Shown in pieces: positions 15,856-23,846 of a stretch of 64,000 nt of DNA. How positions within the stretch are numbered: position 1 is the stretch's first letter; every line of letters begins with the position of its first letter. A model generated the notes under the pieces. It was given only the letters and a program-made list of their open reading frames with translations, was not told the DNA's origin and did no database searches. The translations under genes and the position numbers were made by a program. The stretch comes from JABFXX01 sp036489755 (GTDB lineage: Bacteria > Myxococcota_A > Polyangia > Haliangiales > Haliangiaceae): contig DASXFD010000046.1 in assembly GCA_036489755.1 (NCBI GenBank), positions 1 through 64,000 on the forward strand, in the 5' to 3' direction.

Positions 15856-17736
15856 ATGGCAACGCCGCTGGTGGAGTTTGCGCCGGATGGGCTGGCGGCG
15901 GCGGTCGTCGAATCGAGCCCCGATGGCTATGCGGTGATGGACCGCGAGCTGAAGTACGTGCTGTTCAACCCGGCGATGGAGCGGCTCTCGGGCAAGCGTG
16001 CCGCCGAGACGTTGGGCCGCTCGATCCTCGAGGTGTTTCCGTTCATGCGCGAGCGCGGCATCGAGGACGAGATGCGGCGCGTGCTCGCCGGCGAGATCGT
16101 CACGACGGACGGCGTGCGCCACGCCGAGCCCGACGGCAGGCGCAAGATCTACGACCGCGTCTGCCTGCCGCTCCGCGGCGCCGACGGCGAGGTCGCGGGC
16201 GTGATCTCGATCGTGCGCGATGCGACGGCGCGTCATGCCGCGCAAGAAGCGCTGCGCACGACGGAGACCAAGCTCCTCATGGCCGCCGATGCGACCGGCA
16301 TCGGGCTGTGGACGTGGGATCCGGCCACCGATGCGATCACGTGGGAAGACACGACGTGCCTGTTGTACGGGCGCATGCCGGGCGACGTGCCGCAAGGTCG
16401 CGAAGAATATCTCGCGACGATTCATCCCGACGATCGCGAGGACGCGCGCCAGCTGATCGTGCGCGGCAAGATCGAAGGCCACTGGGAGCACGAGTACCGC
16501 ATCGTGCGTCCCGACGGCGCCGTGCGCTGGCTCGCGTCGCGCACGCGCACCGTGCACACCGAGCGCGGCGACCAGGTGCTCGGCGCCGTGTTCGACGTCA
16601 CGGAGCGCAAAGAAGCCGAGGAGCGCCATCGCTCCGCGCATCGCCTCGAGGTCGTCGGTCAGCTCACCGCGGGCATCGCGCACAACTTCAACAACATGTT
16701 GATGGGCATGCTGCCGAACCTTCAGCTCGCGGCGCGCGTCGCGCCGAAGGAGCTGCTGCCGCTCTTGCGCGACGCCGAGGAGTCGGCGATGCGTGCGGCC
16801 GGTGTGGTGCGCGAGCTGATGACGTACGCCGGGCGCGGCCGCGGCACGAGCCGGCGGGTCTCGCCGATCGGTCCGCTCGTCGAGCAGACGGTCGCGTTCT
16901 GCCGCTCGACGTTCGACCGGCGGATCGAGCTCACCGTCGCTCACGACGTGAGTGCGTTCGCCAACGTGGACGCCTCGCAGATCGAGCAGGCGATCCTCAA
17001 CTTGCTCATCAACGCGCGCGACGCGCTCGACGAGATCGAAACGCCGCGCATCGTGGTCGCGTGCGAGCGCGTGGTCGCCGCACCCGAGCTCGGCGGCCGC
17101 ACCGGAGCGTGGATCGCGATCCGCGTGACCGACAACGGGCTCGGCATGAACGACGCGACGCGCGCGCGCCTGTTCGAGCCGTTCTTCACGACCAAGCCGA
17201 TCGGCAAGGGGACCGGCCTCGGGCTCGCGACCACGCAGATGATCGTGCGCGAGCACGGCGGCTTCGCGGCGTGCACGTCCGCGCCGGGGCAGGGCACGAC
17301 GTTCTCGCTGTACTTACCCGCGCGCGCGGGCGAGCCGGTCGCGATCGAGGGCGCGTTCCCGAAGCTGCGCGCTCGCTCGCGCGACTCGATGGTGCTCGTC
17401 GTCGACGATGACGATCGCGCGCGCGTCGCCACGGCGCGGATGCTCAAGAGCGCGGGGTTTGCCGTCGCGGCCGCGGCGACGGGCGACGAGGCGCTCGCCG
17501 TGATCGCCGATCCGGGACGGCGCATCGATCTCGTCCTGCTCGACGTGTCGATGCCGGGCTTGTCGGGTCCACAGACGAGGAGCCGCATGCTCGAGCTCGC
17601 GCCCGCGCTGCCGGTCGTGTTCCTGACCGGGTACACGTTCGAGTCCGAGTACGGCGATCCGGTGCTCGAGAAGCCGCTCGCCGCCGAGGAGCTCGTGTCG
17701 CGGATCGACGAGGTCCTGCGCAAGGTATCGGCGTGA
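15856..17736 (+). CDS. PAS-PAS hybrid histidine kinase with receiver domain
   Basis: A soluble 626-residue signalling protein without membrane segments. PAS 1 covers about 15-130, and PAS 2 plus its PAC motif about 140-255 (EHEYRIVRPDGAVRWLASRT). The dimerisation/phosphoacceptor helix has His276 in GQLTAGIAHNFNNML. The ATPase domain shows LLINARDALDEI (N box), VTDNGLGM and GKGTGLGLATTQMIVREHGG. The C-terminal receiver (about 510-626) has acidic residues LVVDDDDR, phosphoacceptor Asp563 in LLDVSMPG and Lys in LEKPLAAEE. The stimulus and output partner are unknown. Confidence 0.93.
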   Translation: MATPLVEFAPDGLAAAVVESSPDGYAVMDRELKYVLFNPAMERLSGKRAAETLGRSILEVFPFMRERGIEDEMRRVLAGEIVTTDGVRHAEPDGRRKIYDRVCLPLRGADGEVAGVISIVRDATARHAAQEALRTTETKLLMAADATGIGLWTWDPATDAITWEDTTCLLYGRMPGDVPQGREEYLATIHPDDREDARQLIVRGKIEGHWEHEYRIVRPDGAVRWLASRTRTVHTERGDQVLGAVFDVTERKEAEERHRSAHRLEVVGQLTAGIAHNFNNMLMGMLPNLQLAARVAPKELLPLLRDAEESAMRAAGVVRELMTYAGRGRGTSRRVSPIGPLVEQTVAFCRSTFDRRIELTVAHDVSAFANVDASQIEQAILNLLINARDALDEIETPRIVVACERVVAAPELGGRTGAWIAIRVTDNGLGMNDATRARLFEPFFTTKPIGKGTGLGLATTQMIVREHGGFAACTSAPGQGTTFSLYLPARAGEPVAIEGAFPKLRARSRDSMVLVVDDDDRARVATARMLKSAGFAVAAAATGDEALAVIADPGRRIDLVLLDVSMPGLSGPQTRSRMLELAPALPVVFLTGYTFESEYGDPVLEKPLAAEELVSRIDEVLRKVSA

Positions 17737-17762
17737 TCGGGAAGATCGAGTACGGTATCGGC

Positions 17763-18311
17763 ATGAAGTGGCTGTTCGTCGCGTGCGTGATCGTCGCCGG
17801 CTGTCATCGCGAAGCGCCGAGCCAGATCGCGCAGGGCAGCGCGCAGTCGACCACCAGCACGGCTCCCGCGGTCGGAGCGCATGCACCCGCGGTGCAGCTC
17901 ACGACGATGGATGGTGCGCGCGTCGCATTGGCGAGCGTGCTCGGCGCGCACGACAAGACCGTGCTCGTGTTCTATCGCGGCTATTATTGAAGCGCCTGCA
18001 GGCGCTGGCTCGGCGAGCTGGCAAGTCACGCACAGGAGCTCGGCGCCCACGGCGCGAACGTCGTCGCGGTCGCGTGCGATCCCGTCGCAGACACGCGCAC
18101 GTTGCAGCCCAGGTTTCCGGCGATCACGCTGCTCACCGATCCCGACAAGACGGCGACTGCTGCGTGGGGCGTGCTGCCGTCCGGTGGTGACGAGCCCGAT
18201 GCCGCGGTGTTCGTCGTGAATCGTAGCGGCGTCATCACGTACCAACGGCGCGGTGACGACGCGCGCGGCGACTGGCCGTCGTACGCCGAGCTGCTCGCCG
18301 CGCTGAACTAG
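17763..18311 (+). CDS. predicted selenocysteine-containing peroxiredoxin-like lipoprotein (in-frame TGA = Sec)
   Basis: One continuous frame of 182 residues interrupted only by TGA at 17988-17990. Upstream: lipoprotein signal MKWLFVACVIVAGC and the AhpC/TSA start (VGAHAPAVQLTTMDG, KTVLVFYRGYY). Downstream, in the same frame: SAC, RRWLGELASHAQELG, VVAVACDPVADTRTLQ, FPAITLLTDPDKTATAAWGV and AAVFVVNRSGVITYQRRGDD, the rest of a thioredoxin-fold peroxiredoxin. The TGA is codon 76, exactly where the peroxidatic Cys of the CxxC motif belongs, giving U-S-A-C with Cys79 resolving. Bacterial peroxiredoxin-like selenoproteins with UxxC are established in delta-proteobacteria. A hairpin fitting bacterial SECIS rules follows. 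The alternative is a nonsense mutation, but the intact downstream frame makes that less likely. It should reduce peroxides or thiols at the envelope. Confidence 0.8.
17988..18022 (+). promoter_or_regulatory. candidate bacterial SECIS element with UGA codon
   Basis: Immediately after the TGA (17988-17990) an 8-bp stem pairs 18004-18011 (GCTGGCTC) with 18015-18022 (GAGCTGGC), including two G-U pairs, around the loop GGC (18012-18014). The loop lies 21 bases after the TGA and starts with G. This satisfies the bacterial SECIS rules I know (apical loop of 3-14 bases, G in the first two positions, 16-37 bases from the UGA). A competing perfect palindrome (16 bases, 17991-18006) lies directly after the TGA. 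Confidence 0.55.
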
Positions 18312-18313
18312 GA

Positions 18314-19486
18314 CTACGGCGCGTCTTCTTCGGCGCCGACCGTGTAGAACGTCGACGGCGATGACTGGTTCGCGTACTCGGTGCTGATCCACGCCGAGCC
18401 TCGCTCGACGTCCTCGATGCGGACCTCGTCGATCGCGCCGTTCAGCCCCGTCGACGTCCCGTATTGATTCTCGGGCGCGAAGCCGAGGTAGCCCGCAGTG
18501 CCGGTCGTCTCCGGCGCGGAGCTCAGCATCTGGTACGAGCCCGGGATTTCGGCGCCGTTTTTGTACAGGTGGTTCTTCTTGTTCGTGCCCTCGGACGTCC
18601 ACACGAGCATCGTCCAGCCTGCGTTTTCGATGTCCTCGCCCGCCGGGTACCAGTCGTCCATGTACTGACCGACGCCGAATCCGCTGCCGCTGCCGTTGCC
18701 CGCGTAGCCGTACAGGAAGCGCGCATTGTCTTCCGCGGGCGTGCCGACGACGACGATCGCGCTCGTGTGGTTGGTCGTGTTTTGCTTTACCCACGCGGAG
18801 AACGTCGCGTTCTCGGTGCCGGCGAGCAGGTTCGTGAACTGGATCATCTGCGTGCCGGTGCCGTCGAACGCGATCCCGTTGCCGAGCTGACCTGCAACGA
18901 CGTCGCTCGGCGCGAGGCCGGTCGCCGTCCCGGGGCTGTTGCCGCTCGCATCGGCGATCGTCGTGTTGCTCAGCGCATCGTCGAGGTGCCACACCGCGAG
19001 GTAGTTCGAGCCGAACACGCCGGTCGGATCCGGCGGCGTGGCCTTCGTGACGTCGCCGTATTCGACGTAGATCGTCGCGCCCGTAGGATCGAGCGCGCCG
19101 ACGCGCACCCACGCGCGCAAGTCGCCCGTCGTGTGAGCCCAGCTCTCGATCTCGTAGTTGATGGCGGAGCCGCTGTCGTTGGTGAAGAAGATGTCCGAGC
19201 CGCTCGCCTGCGCGCGCGCCGCGAGGTCGGTGTCGGTCAGCGAGACCCACATCTGAAAGCCGGTCAAGGAACCGGCGACCTTCGAGCCCTGGATCACGAT
19301 CGGCTTACGCCGCGCAGTGCCGGGCAACATGTTCGAGCCGCTGCCGCTGCCGCTGCCGCTGCCGGTATCGCTGCCGGCGTCGCTGCCGGTCGAGCCGCCA
19401 TCACCAGCGCTTCCGTCGCTGGGGGCATTACCCGCGTGAAACCCGCAGGCGCCGGCGAGCGCGAGAACGAGGGTCCAGCGGGTCAT
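18314..19486 (-). CDS. DUF2341/LamG-type surface lipoprotein
   Basis: A 390-residue lipoprotein. The signal MTRWTLVLALAGAC ends at lipobox Cys14. A low-complexity linker of Asp/Ser/Gly with repeated GSGSGSGSGS (about 30-52) follows, which in DNA is a run of CCGCTG units near 19335-19370. The first domain (about 60-160: RKPIVIQGSKVAGSLTGFQM, VWVRVGALDPTG-like strands) fits DUF2341. The second (about 170-385: LAVWHLDDALSNTTIADASG, ATFSAWVKQN, LNGAIDEVRIEDVERGSAWI) is a classic LamG/concanavalin-like fold. It is probably a surface glycan-binding protein. It converges with the selenoprotein gene, leaving 2 bases between stops. Confidence 0.85.
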   Translation of the reverse strand: MTRWTLVLALAGACGFHAGNAPSDGSAGDGGSTGSDAGSDTGSGSGSGSGSNMLPGTARRKPIVIQGSKVAGSLTGFQMWVSLTDTDLAARAQASGSDIFFTNDSGSAINYEIESWAHTTGDLRAWVRVGALDPTGATIYVEYGDVTKATPPDPTGVFGSNYLAVWHLDDALSNTTIADASGNSPGTATGLAPSDVVAGQLGNGIAFDGTGTQMIQFTNLLAGTENATFSAWVKQNTTNHTSAIVVVGTPAEDNARFLYGYAGNGSGSGFGVGQYMDDWYPAGEDIENAGWTMLVWTSEGTNKKNHLYKNGAEIPGSYQMLSSAPETTGTAGYLGFAPENQYGTSTGLNGAIDEVRIEDVERGSAWISTEYANQSSPSTFYTVGAEEDAP

Positions 19487-19526
19487 CCGGCTATCGTAAC
19501 CCGAGCGCCGCACAGAGCGGCTGTGA

Positions 19527-20903
19527 TCAGGCCGACACGGTGGGCTCGGCGGGCTCGCCGCGCGCGAGCAGCAGCGTGATCACGAACGTCGTGCCGCGCC
19601 CCAACGTCGAGTCGACCGAGACGCGGCCGCCGTTTGCCTCGACGATGCGCCGCACGATCGACAACCCGAGCCCAGTACCCGCGATCGAGCTGGTCCGCGC
19701 GCTGCGATAGAACGGCTCGAACGCGTGCCGTGCGTCGTCGGCGGTCATCCCGAGGCCGTTGTCGGAGACGCGAATCGTGTAGTGGTCGGGCGCGGCGCGG
19801 CCCGCGACGTCGAGCGCCGGCGCGACGTCGGGCCGCCGGTACTTGATCGCGTTCTCGCCGAGGTTCCACAGCGCCTGGCGCAACAAGCCCTCGGTGCACA
19901 CCACCTGCGCGGGCTCGAGATCGACGTGCAGCTCGCCGTGAACGTCGGTGACGAGCCGGCCTAGATCCTCTCGCAACCCCGGCGCGAGCTGCTCGATGCG
20001 CCCCGCGGTGCGCGGCATCGCGCCGACGCGCGACAGCGCGAGCAGGTCGTCGATCAAGCGCGCGATCTGCGCGACCGCGCGCCGGATGGTCGCGGTCATT
20101 GCGGTCACCGAGTCGGGCTTGCCCATATCGATCAGCTCGGCGGAGAGGCTCACGGTGTTGAGCGGGCCGCGCAGGTCGTGCGCGATCCGGCCGCCGAACG
20201 CATCGAGCTCGCGGTTGCGGTTCTCGAGCTCCAGGTTGAGGGTTTCCATGGCGTGCTGGACGCGAACCACGGTGCGGGTGAGCCACATGCCTGCGACGAG
20301 CACGGCCGCCAGGATGCCGGCGGTCATCAGCAGCTGGAACAGCGACGCGACGTGCTGGCGATCGCGCGCGTCGGCGGCGGCACGGTCGGCCGCCAGCTGG
20401 TTGATGTCGAGGAGCTGCTCGGCGCCGCGATCGATCCGATCGAACAGCGGCTTCGCGGCGTTGATCGTCGCGGTCGCTTCGACGTCGTGGTTCACCCGCG
20501 ACTCGCCGAGCGCGATGTCGACCTGCACGCGCGCGGTCGCGACGTCAGACGTCAGCTCGCGCCACGCGACGGCCTCGCCCGAGAACGATGCGAGCGGCGA
20601 GTAGTCGCGCGCGGCTTTGTCGTAGTCGACCCGAATCGCGGCGAGGGTTCGTTCCAACGCGCGCATCGTGGGCAGGTCGCGCTCGAAGATGTGCTGCGCG
20701 ACGATCACCTGGCCGCGCTCGACGTCCCGCGTGATGCGATCGATGAGACGCACGCTGGCGAGCGCGTTCTTCTGGATCAGCTCGATCGAGTCCTGGATCT
20801 GGCCGGCCTCGTAGAGCTGGAGCAGCTGCAGGCACGCGAGGAGGATCGCGATCACTCCGAACGTGCCCAGCATCCGCGTTCTCGTTCGGTGGCCGTTCCG
20901 CAT
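19527..20903 (-). CDS. membrane sensor histidine kinase
   Basis: A 458-residue two-component sensor. TM1 (about 11-30, MLGTFGVIAILLACLQLLQL) and TM2 (about 190-210, LLMTAGILAAVLVAGMWL) flank a helical periplasmic domain of about 155 residues resembling four-helix chemoreceptor-type sensors. The phosphoacceptor His is in GRIAHDLRGPLNTV. The ATPase domain shows ALWNLGENAIKYRR (N box), RVSDNGLGM and SSIAGTGLGLSIVRRIVEANGG. No response regulator lies next to it. The ATG at 20903 (MRNGHRTRTR) has a GCGAGG-like ribosome-binding site. The ligand is unknown. Confidence 0.93.
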   Translation of the reverse strand: MRNGHRTRTRMLGTFGVIAILLACLQLLQLYEAGQIQDSIELIQKNALASVRLIDRITRDVERGQVIVAQHIFERDLPTMRALERTLAAIRVDYDKAARDYSPLASFSGEAVAWRELTSDVATARVQVDIALGESRVNHDVEATATINAAKPLFDRIDRGAEQLLDINQLAADRAAADARDRQHVASLFQLLMTAGILAAVLVAGMWLTRTVVRVQHAMETLNLELENRNRELDAFGGRIAHDLRGPLNTVSLSAELIDMGKPDSVTAMTATIRRAVAQIARLIDDLLALSRVGAMPRTAGRIEQLAPGLREDLGRLVTDVHGELHVDLEPAQVVCTEGLLRQALWNLGENAIKYRRPDVAPALDVAGRAAPDHYTIRVSDNGLGMTADDARHAFEPFYRSARTSSIAGTGLGLSIVRRIVEANGGRVSVDSTLGRGTTFVITLLLARGEPAEPTVSA

Positions 20904-21063
20904 CGACGCCTCGCTCGCTCGTTGCTCTGTACCCGGGCACTCGCGGGGTCGCAACGATTGTGTCGATGCGAAACATTTTGGCGTGCGTGCTCGCACGTAC
21001 GTCAGGGCGACACGCCTCGTCTTGCGCGTATCGCCGCCGCGCCGTTCGCGCGAGCATGATCTC

Positions 21064-22158
21064 GTGAAGCGTCTGATCGCCGCGGCGACGCTCGCAGCGA
21101 CGCGCACGGCGCTCGCAGGCGGCGGTCCGCCGACGGACGCGTACGACGGCATCGGCGACGCCGCGATCGACGTGCACGTGCTCGCCGACGTCTACGTCGC
21201 GGGTAACTTCGACGATCCGAAACGCGGGCAGAGCCAGCTGCGCGCGTTCGACACGACCGCGAATCTGCCGGCGCTCGGCTGGCTCCGCGTGCGCATCGCG
21301 CACAAGCCGCGCGTGCGGTTCGGCTTCCGCGTCGATCTCGGCATCGGCGACACCGCGAACGCGTATCTCGCCGGCGATCCGGCGCGCGTCGCGTATCCGG
21401 GATGGTCGCGCTGGCTATCGTACGTCGGCCAGGCGTTCGTGACCGCGGCCGTCACGCGGTGTCTCAGCATCGACGCCGGCAAGTTCGATACGCCGCTCGG
21501 CCTCGAAGACAACGAAGGGCTCGACAACTGGAATTACTCGCGCTCGCTGATTTTCACGTGGGACGAGCCGTCGCTGCACACCGGCGTCCGCGCGACGTAC
21601 GTGGTCTCGCCCGAGCTCGCGGTCGCGGCGTTCTGGCTGAACGGCTGGGATGCGAACGTCGTCGGCGGCACCGACATGCGGTCGTATGCCGCGACGGCGC
21701 GCTGGAAGCCGACCGACGCGATCGAGGTCGTCGCGGTGTACGCCGGCGGGCTCGAGCGCGGCCTCGTCGATCCGGCGACGCTCGCGATCCGTAACACGCT
21801 CGACGCGTACGTCACGTACAGCATCACGAAGTCGCTGGCGCTCGCGGCGAGCGGCGACGTCGCGATCGATCAGTTCGAAGGCGCCGCCGCATATGCGCGC
21901 TACGCGGCGCTCGACTGGCTCGCCGGCGCGGTTCGCGCCGAGCGGTTTGGCGATCCGCGTGGGTTGTCGACCGGCACACCGCAGGCGCTCGACGAGGTCA
22001 CGGCGACGCTCGAAGGTCGCGGCGTCGTGCGCGGCGTGACGATGGTCGGCCGCCTCGAGTATCGCCACGACTGGTCGAACGCCGAGGTGTTCGATCACGC
22101 GGGCGCGCTCGAGCGCACGCAGCAGACGCTCACGCTGTCGTTGATCGCGTCGCGTTAA
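21064..22158 (+). CDS. outer-membrane beta-barrel protein (porin-2-like)
   Basis: A 364-residue protein from a GTG start, with the signal sequence VKRLIAAATLAATRTALAGG. The body has the BBP2-type pattern: RVRFGFRVDLGIGDT, then the strongly conserved-looking AGKFDTPLGLEDNEGLDNW and NYSRSLIFTWDEPSLHTGV, then AVAAFWLNGWDANVV. This G-K-x-x-T-P-x-G...N-x-S-R-S...P-x-x-H-T-G-V pattern is what I associate with putative beta-barrel porin-2. It is divergent from the histidine kinase (160 bases apart) and converges with the sigma gene, sharing 4 bases at the stops. It could be a target of either. Confidence 0.75.
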   Translation: MKRLIAAATLAATRTALAGGGPPTDAYDGIGDAAIDVHVLADVYVAGNFDDPKRGQSQLRAFDTTANLPALGWLRVRIAHKPRVRFGFRVDLGIGDTANAYLAGDPARVAYPGWSRWLSYVGQAFVTAAVTRCLSIDAGKFDTPLGLEDNEGLDNWNYSRSLIFTWDEPSLHTGVRATYVVSPELAVAAFWLNGWDANVVGGTDMRSYAATARWKPTDAIEVVAVYAGGLERGLVDPATLAIRNTLDAYVTYSITKSLALAASGDVAIDQFEGAAAYARYAALDWLAGAVRAERFGDPRGLSTGTPQALDEVTATLEGRGVVRGVTMVGRLEYRHDWSNAEVFDHAGALERTQQTLTLSLIASR

Positions 22159-23660
22159 TGGCAGCCGCTCATCTCGTCGGACGAGCTCGATGCCGCGATG
22201 CAGCGCCGCAGATGCTCCGGCCAGTCGCCGCTCTCGCACGCCGGCTCGATCACGGTGGCCAGCTTGCCCATCGCCGCGTTCATCTGATTGATCACGACGG
22301 TCGGGATGTCCACGCGATCGGCCGGCACCTGCACGGCCACGAGCGTCGCCATGTGCGCGGCGACCGCCGGGCAGCTCGTGTCGGTGACCGCGGCGAGCTC
22401 GGCGGGTGTCGGCCCGACCGCATCGTCGTCGTCCGGCATGCTCGCGGCACACGTCACCGCCGCGAACGCGCTGTCGATCGTCGACAGGCAATCGATCAGC
22501 TCCTGCGGCCAGTGCTCGAGCTCGCACTGCTCCGCGACGTGATCGCCGAGGCCGGCCTCGAGCTGCGCCGTCGCGTCCGCCAAGCTCGAGGCGCTGCCCT
22601 CGACCACGATCATCGTGTTGCTGCCCATCGCCTGCTGCATCTGCTCGACCTGCTCGCGCGTCAGCTGGAACGTTCCGGACGACGTGCCCTCGATCGTGGA
22701 GAGCGACGCGAGGTGCGCGGCGACCGACGCACACGTGTTCGCGCCCGCGAGCGCAGGCGCGGCGGTCGTTGCCGGCAGCGACGGCGGCGCGGGCACCGAG
22801 TGCGGCGCGTGCGCGCGGCCGATCGACAGTGGCACGCCCGCGCGATGATGATGTGTCATCGCGGTCGCGGTCGCGGCGCTCGCGCGCGAGCTCGTGATGG
22901 CCGATCCGTCGGCGGCGTATGCGCGATGCACGGCATAGCCGGTGCCCGCGAGCGCGGCGGTCAGTGCCGCTGCAATTCCGATCTTCGTCATGGTGCTAGT
23001 TCCTCCCGATGCGTTCGATGCGTTTGCATGGGCAGGAATCACCGCGAGCGGCAGCGCCGCGATCACGCCGGCGACCAAGTTGCGTCGCGTGCGGCGCCGC
23101 TCGAGCGTGTGCTCGACGAGTCCGGCGACCTCGGTCGCGACCAGCTGCCGGCCTCGCGACAGGCGCTGGTGCACGGCATCGGCGCTGATCCCGAGGGCGC
23201 TCGCAACCGCGGGCACCGATCGCTGCTCGACGTAATACAAGACGAGCGCCTCGCGATACGTATCGGGCACGCGCGCGAGCGCCGACGCCACCACGACGTC
23301 GCGCTCGTGCTCGCTCGCCGTCTCGAACGGCGTCGCGGATGCGTCGGCCTGTGCGTCGTCGATCGTGTCGCTCGCCGTCTCGCGGTCGCGCACGCGGCGC
23401 GCCTTGCGAGCGAGGTTGCGCGCGATCCCGCACAGCCACTCGCGCAGCCGCGACACGTCGCGCAGCTGATCGAGCTGCTGAAATGCTGCGACGAACGTGT
23501 CCTGCGCGACATCCTCGCCGAGCGCACGATCGCTCGTGGCGCTATAGCCGACCGCGCACACGACGCGCTGATAGCGCGCGACGAGCTCGCCATACGCGGC
23601 GCGCTCGCCTTTCCGGCTGGCTTCGACCAGCTCGGCATCGCTCGCGGTGATTCTTCCCAT
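22155..23660 (-). CDS. ECF sigma factor fused to a membrane and duplicated Cys-rich periplasmic module
   Basis: A 501-residue protein. Residues about 8-180 are a sigma-70 ECF core: sigma-2 with YQRVVCAVGYSATSDRALGE and DVAQDTFVAAFQQLDQLRD, sigma-4 with RVPDTYREALVLYYVEQRSV and ALGISADAVHQRLSRGRQL. Two hydrophobic segments follow (about 195-212 and 226-245). The remainder is a tandem duplication: copy 1 begins CASVAAHLASL (Cys310) and copy 2 CPAVAAHMATL (Cys430), each with a later CE-x-x-x-WP-x-x-L-x-x-C and a terminal Cys. A strong internal GGGAGGA precedes ATG 22991, so the exported half may also be made alone. A TTG at 23699 is an alternative start. It may be a membrane-tethered sigma released by a signal; the signal is unknown. 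Confidence 0.8.
   Translation of the reverse strand: MGRITASDAELVEASRKGERAAYGELVARYQRVVCAVGYSATSDRALGEDVAQDTFVAAFQQLDQLRDVSRLREWLCGIARNLARKARRVRDRETASDTIDDAQADASATPFETASEHERDVVVASALARVPDTYREALVLYYVEQRSVPAVASALGISADAVHQRLSRGRQLVATEVAGLVEHTLERRRTRRNLVAGVIAALPLAVIPAHANASNASGGTSTMTKIGIAAALTAALAGTGYAVHRAYAADGSAITSSRASAATATAMTHHHRAGVPLSIGRAHAPHSVPAPPSLPATTAAPALAGANTCASVAAHLASLSTIEGTSSGTFQLTREQVEQMQQAMGSNTMIVVEGSASSLADATAQLEAGLGDHVAEQCELEHWPQELIDCLSTIDSAFAAVTCAASMPDDDDAVGPTPAELAAVTDTSCPAVAAHMATLVAVQVPADRVDIPTVVINQMNAAMGKLATVIEPACESGDWPEHLRRCIAASSSSDEMSGCH
23001..23007 (-). promoter_or_regulatory. strong internal ribosome-binding site inside the sigma-fusion gene
   Basis: On the minus strand GGGAGGA lies 9 bases upstream of an in-frame ATG (22989-22991). 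Translation from there gives MTKIGIAAALTAALAGTGYA, which looks like a signal peptide. An internal start would release the duplicated Cys-rich domain as an independent exported protein. Confidence 0.45.
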
Positions 23661-23846
23661 GTCGATCGCCAGTGCCTCGGCGGGCGGACTTTCTGACAAG
23701 AAATCGTCAGGCGCGATCGAATTCGTACAAATGCCGGCAACCAGCCCGGCAGCGGGCGAGAACGAGCGTCAATCGCCGGCAACGGTCCGACCGAGGGCAT
23801 CCGATCGCGTTCGCGGCCTCTAGCATGCCTTTCTGGGAGGTCCGTC

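Noticed and set aside
17763..17990. Nonsense-mutated peroxiredoxin pseudogene
   Set aside because: The downstream half remains in the same frame without other stops or frameshifts, and the TGA falls precisely at the catalytic Cys position with a hairpin after it. Decay would not be expected to choose that codon.
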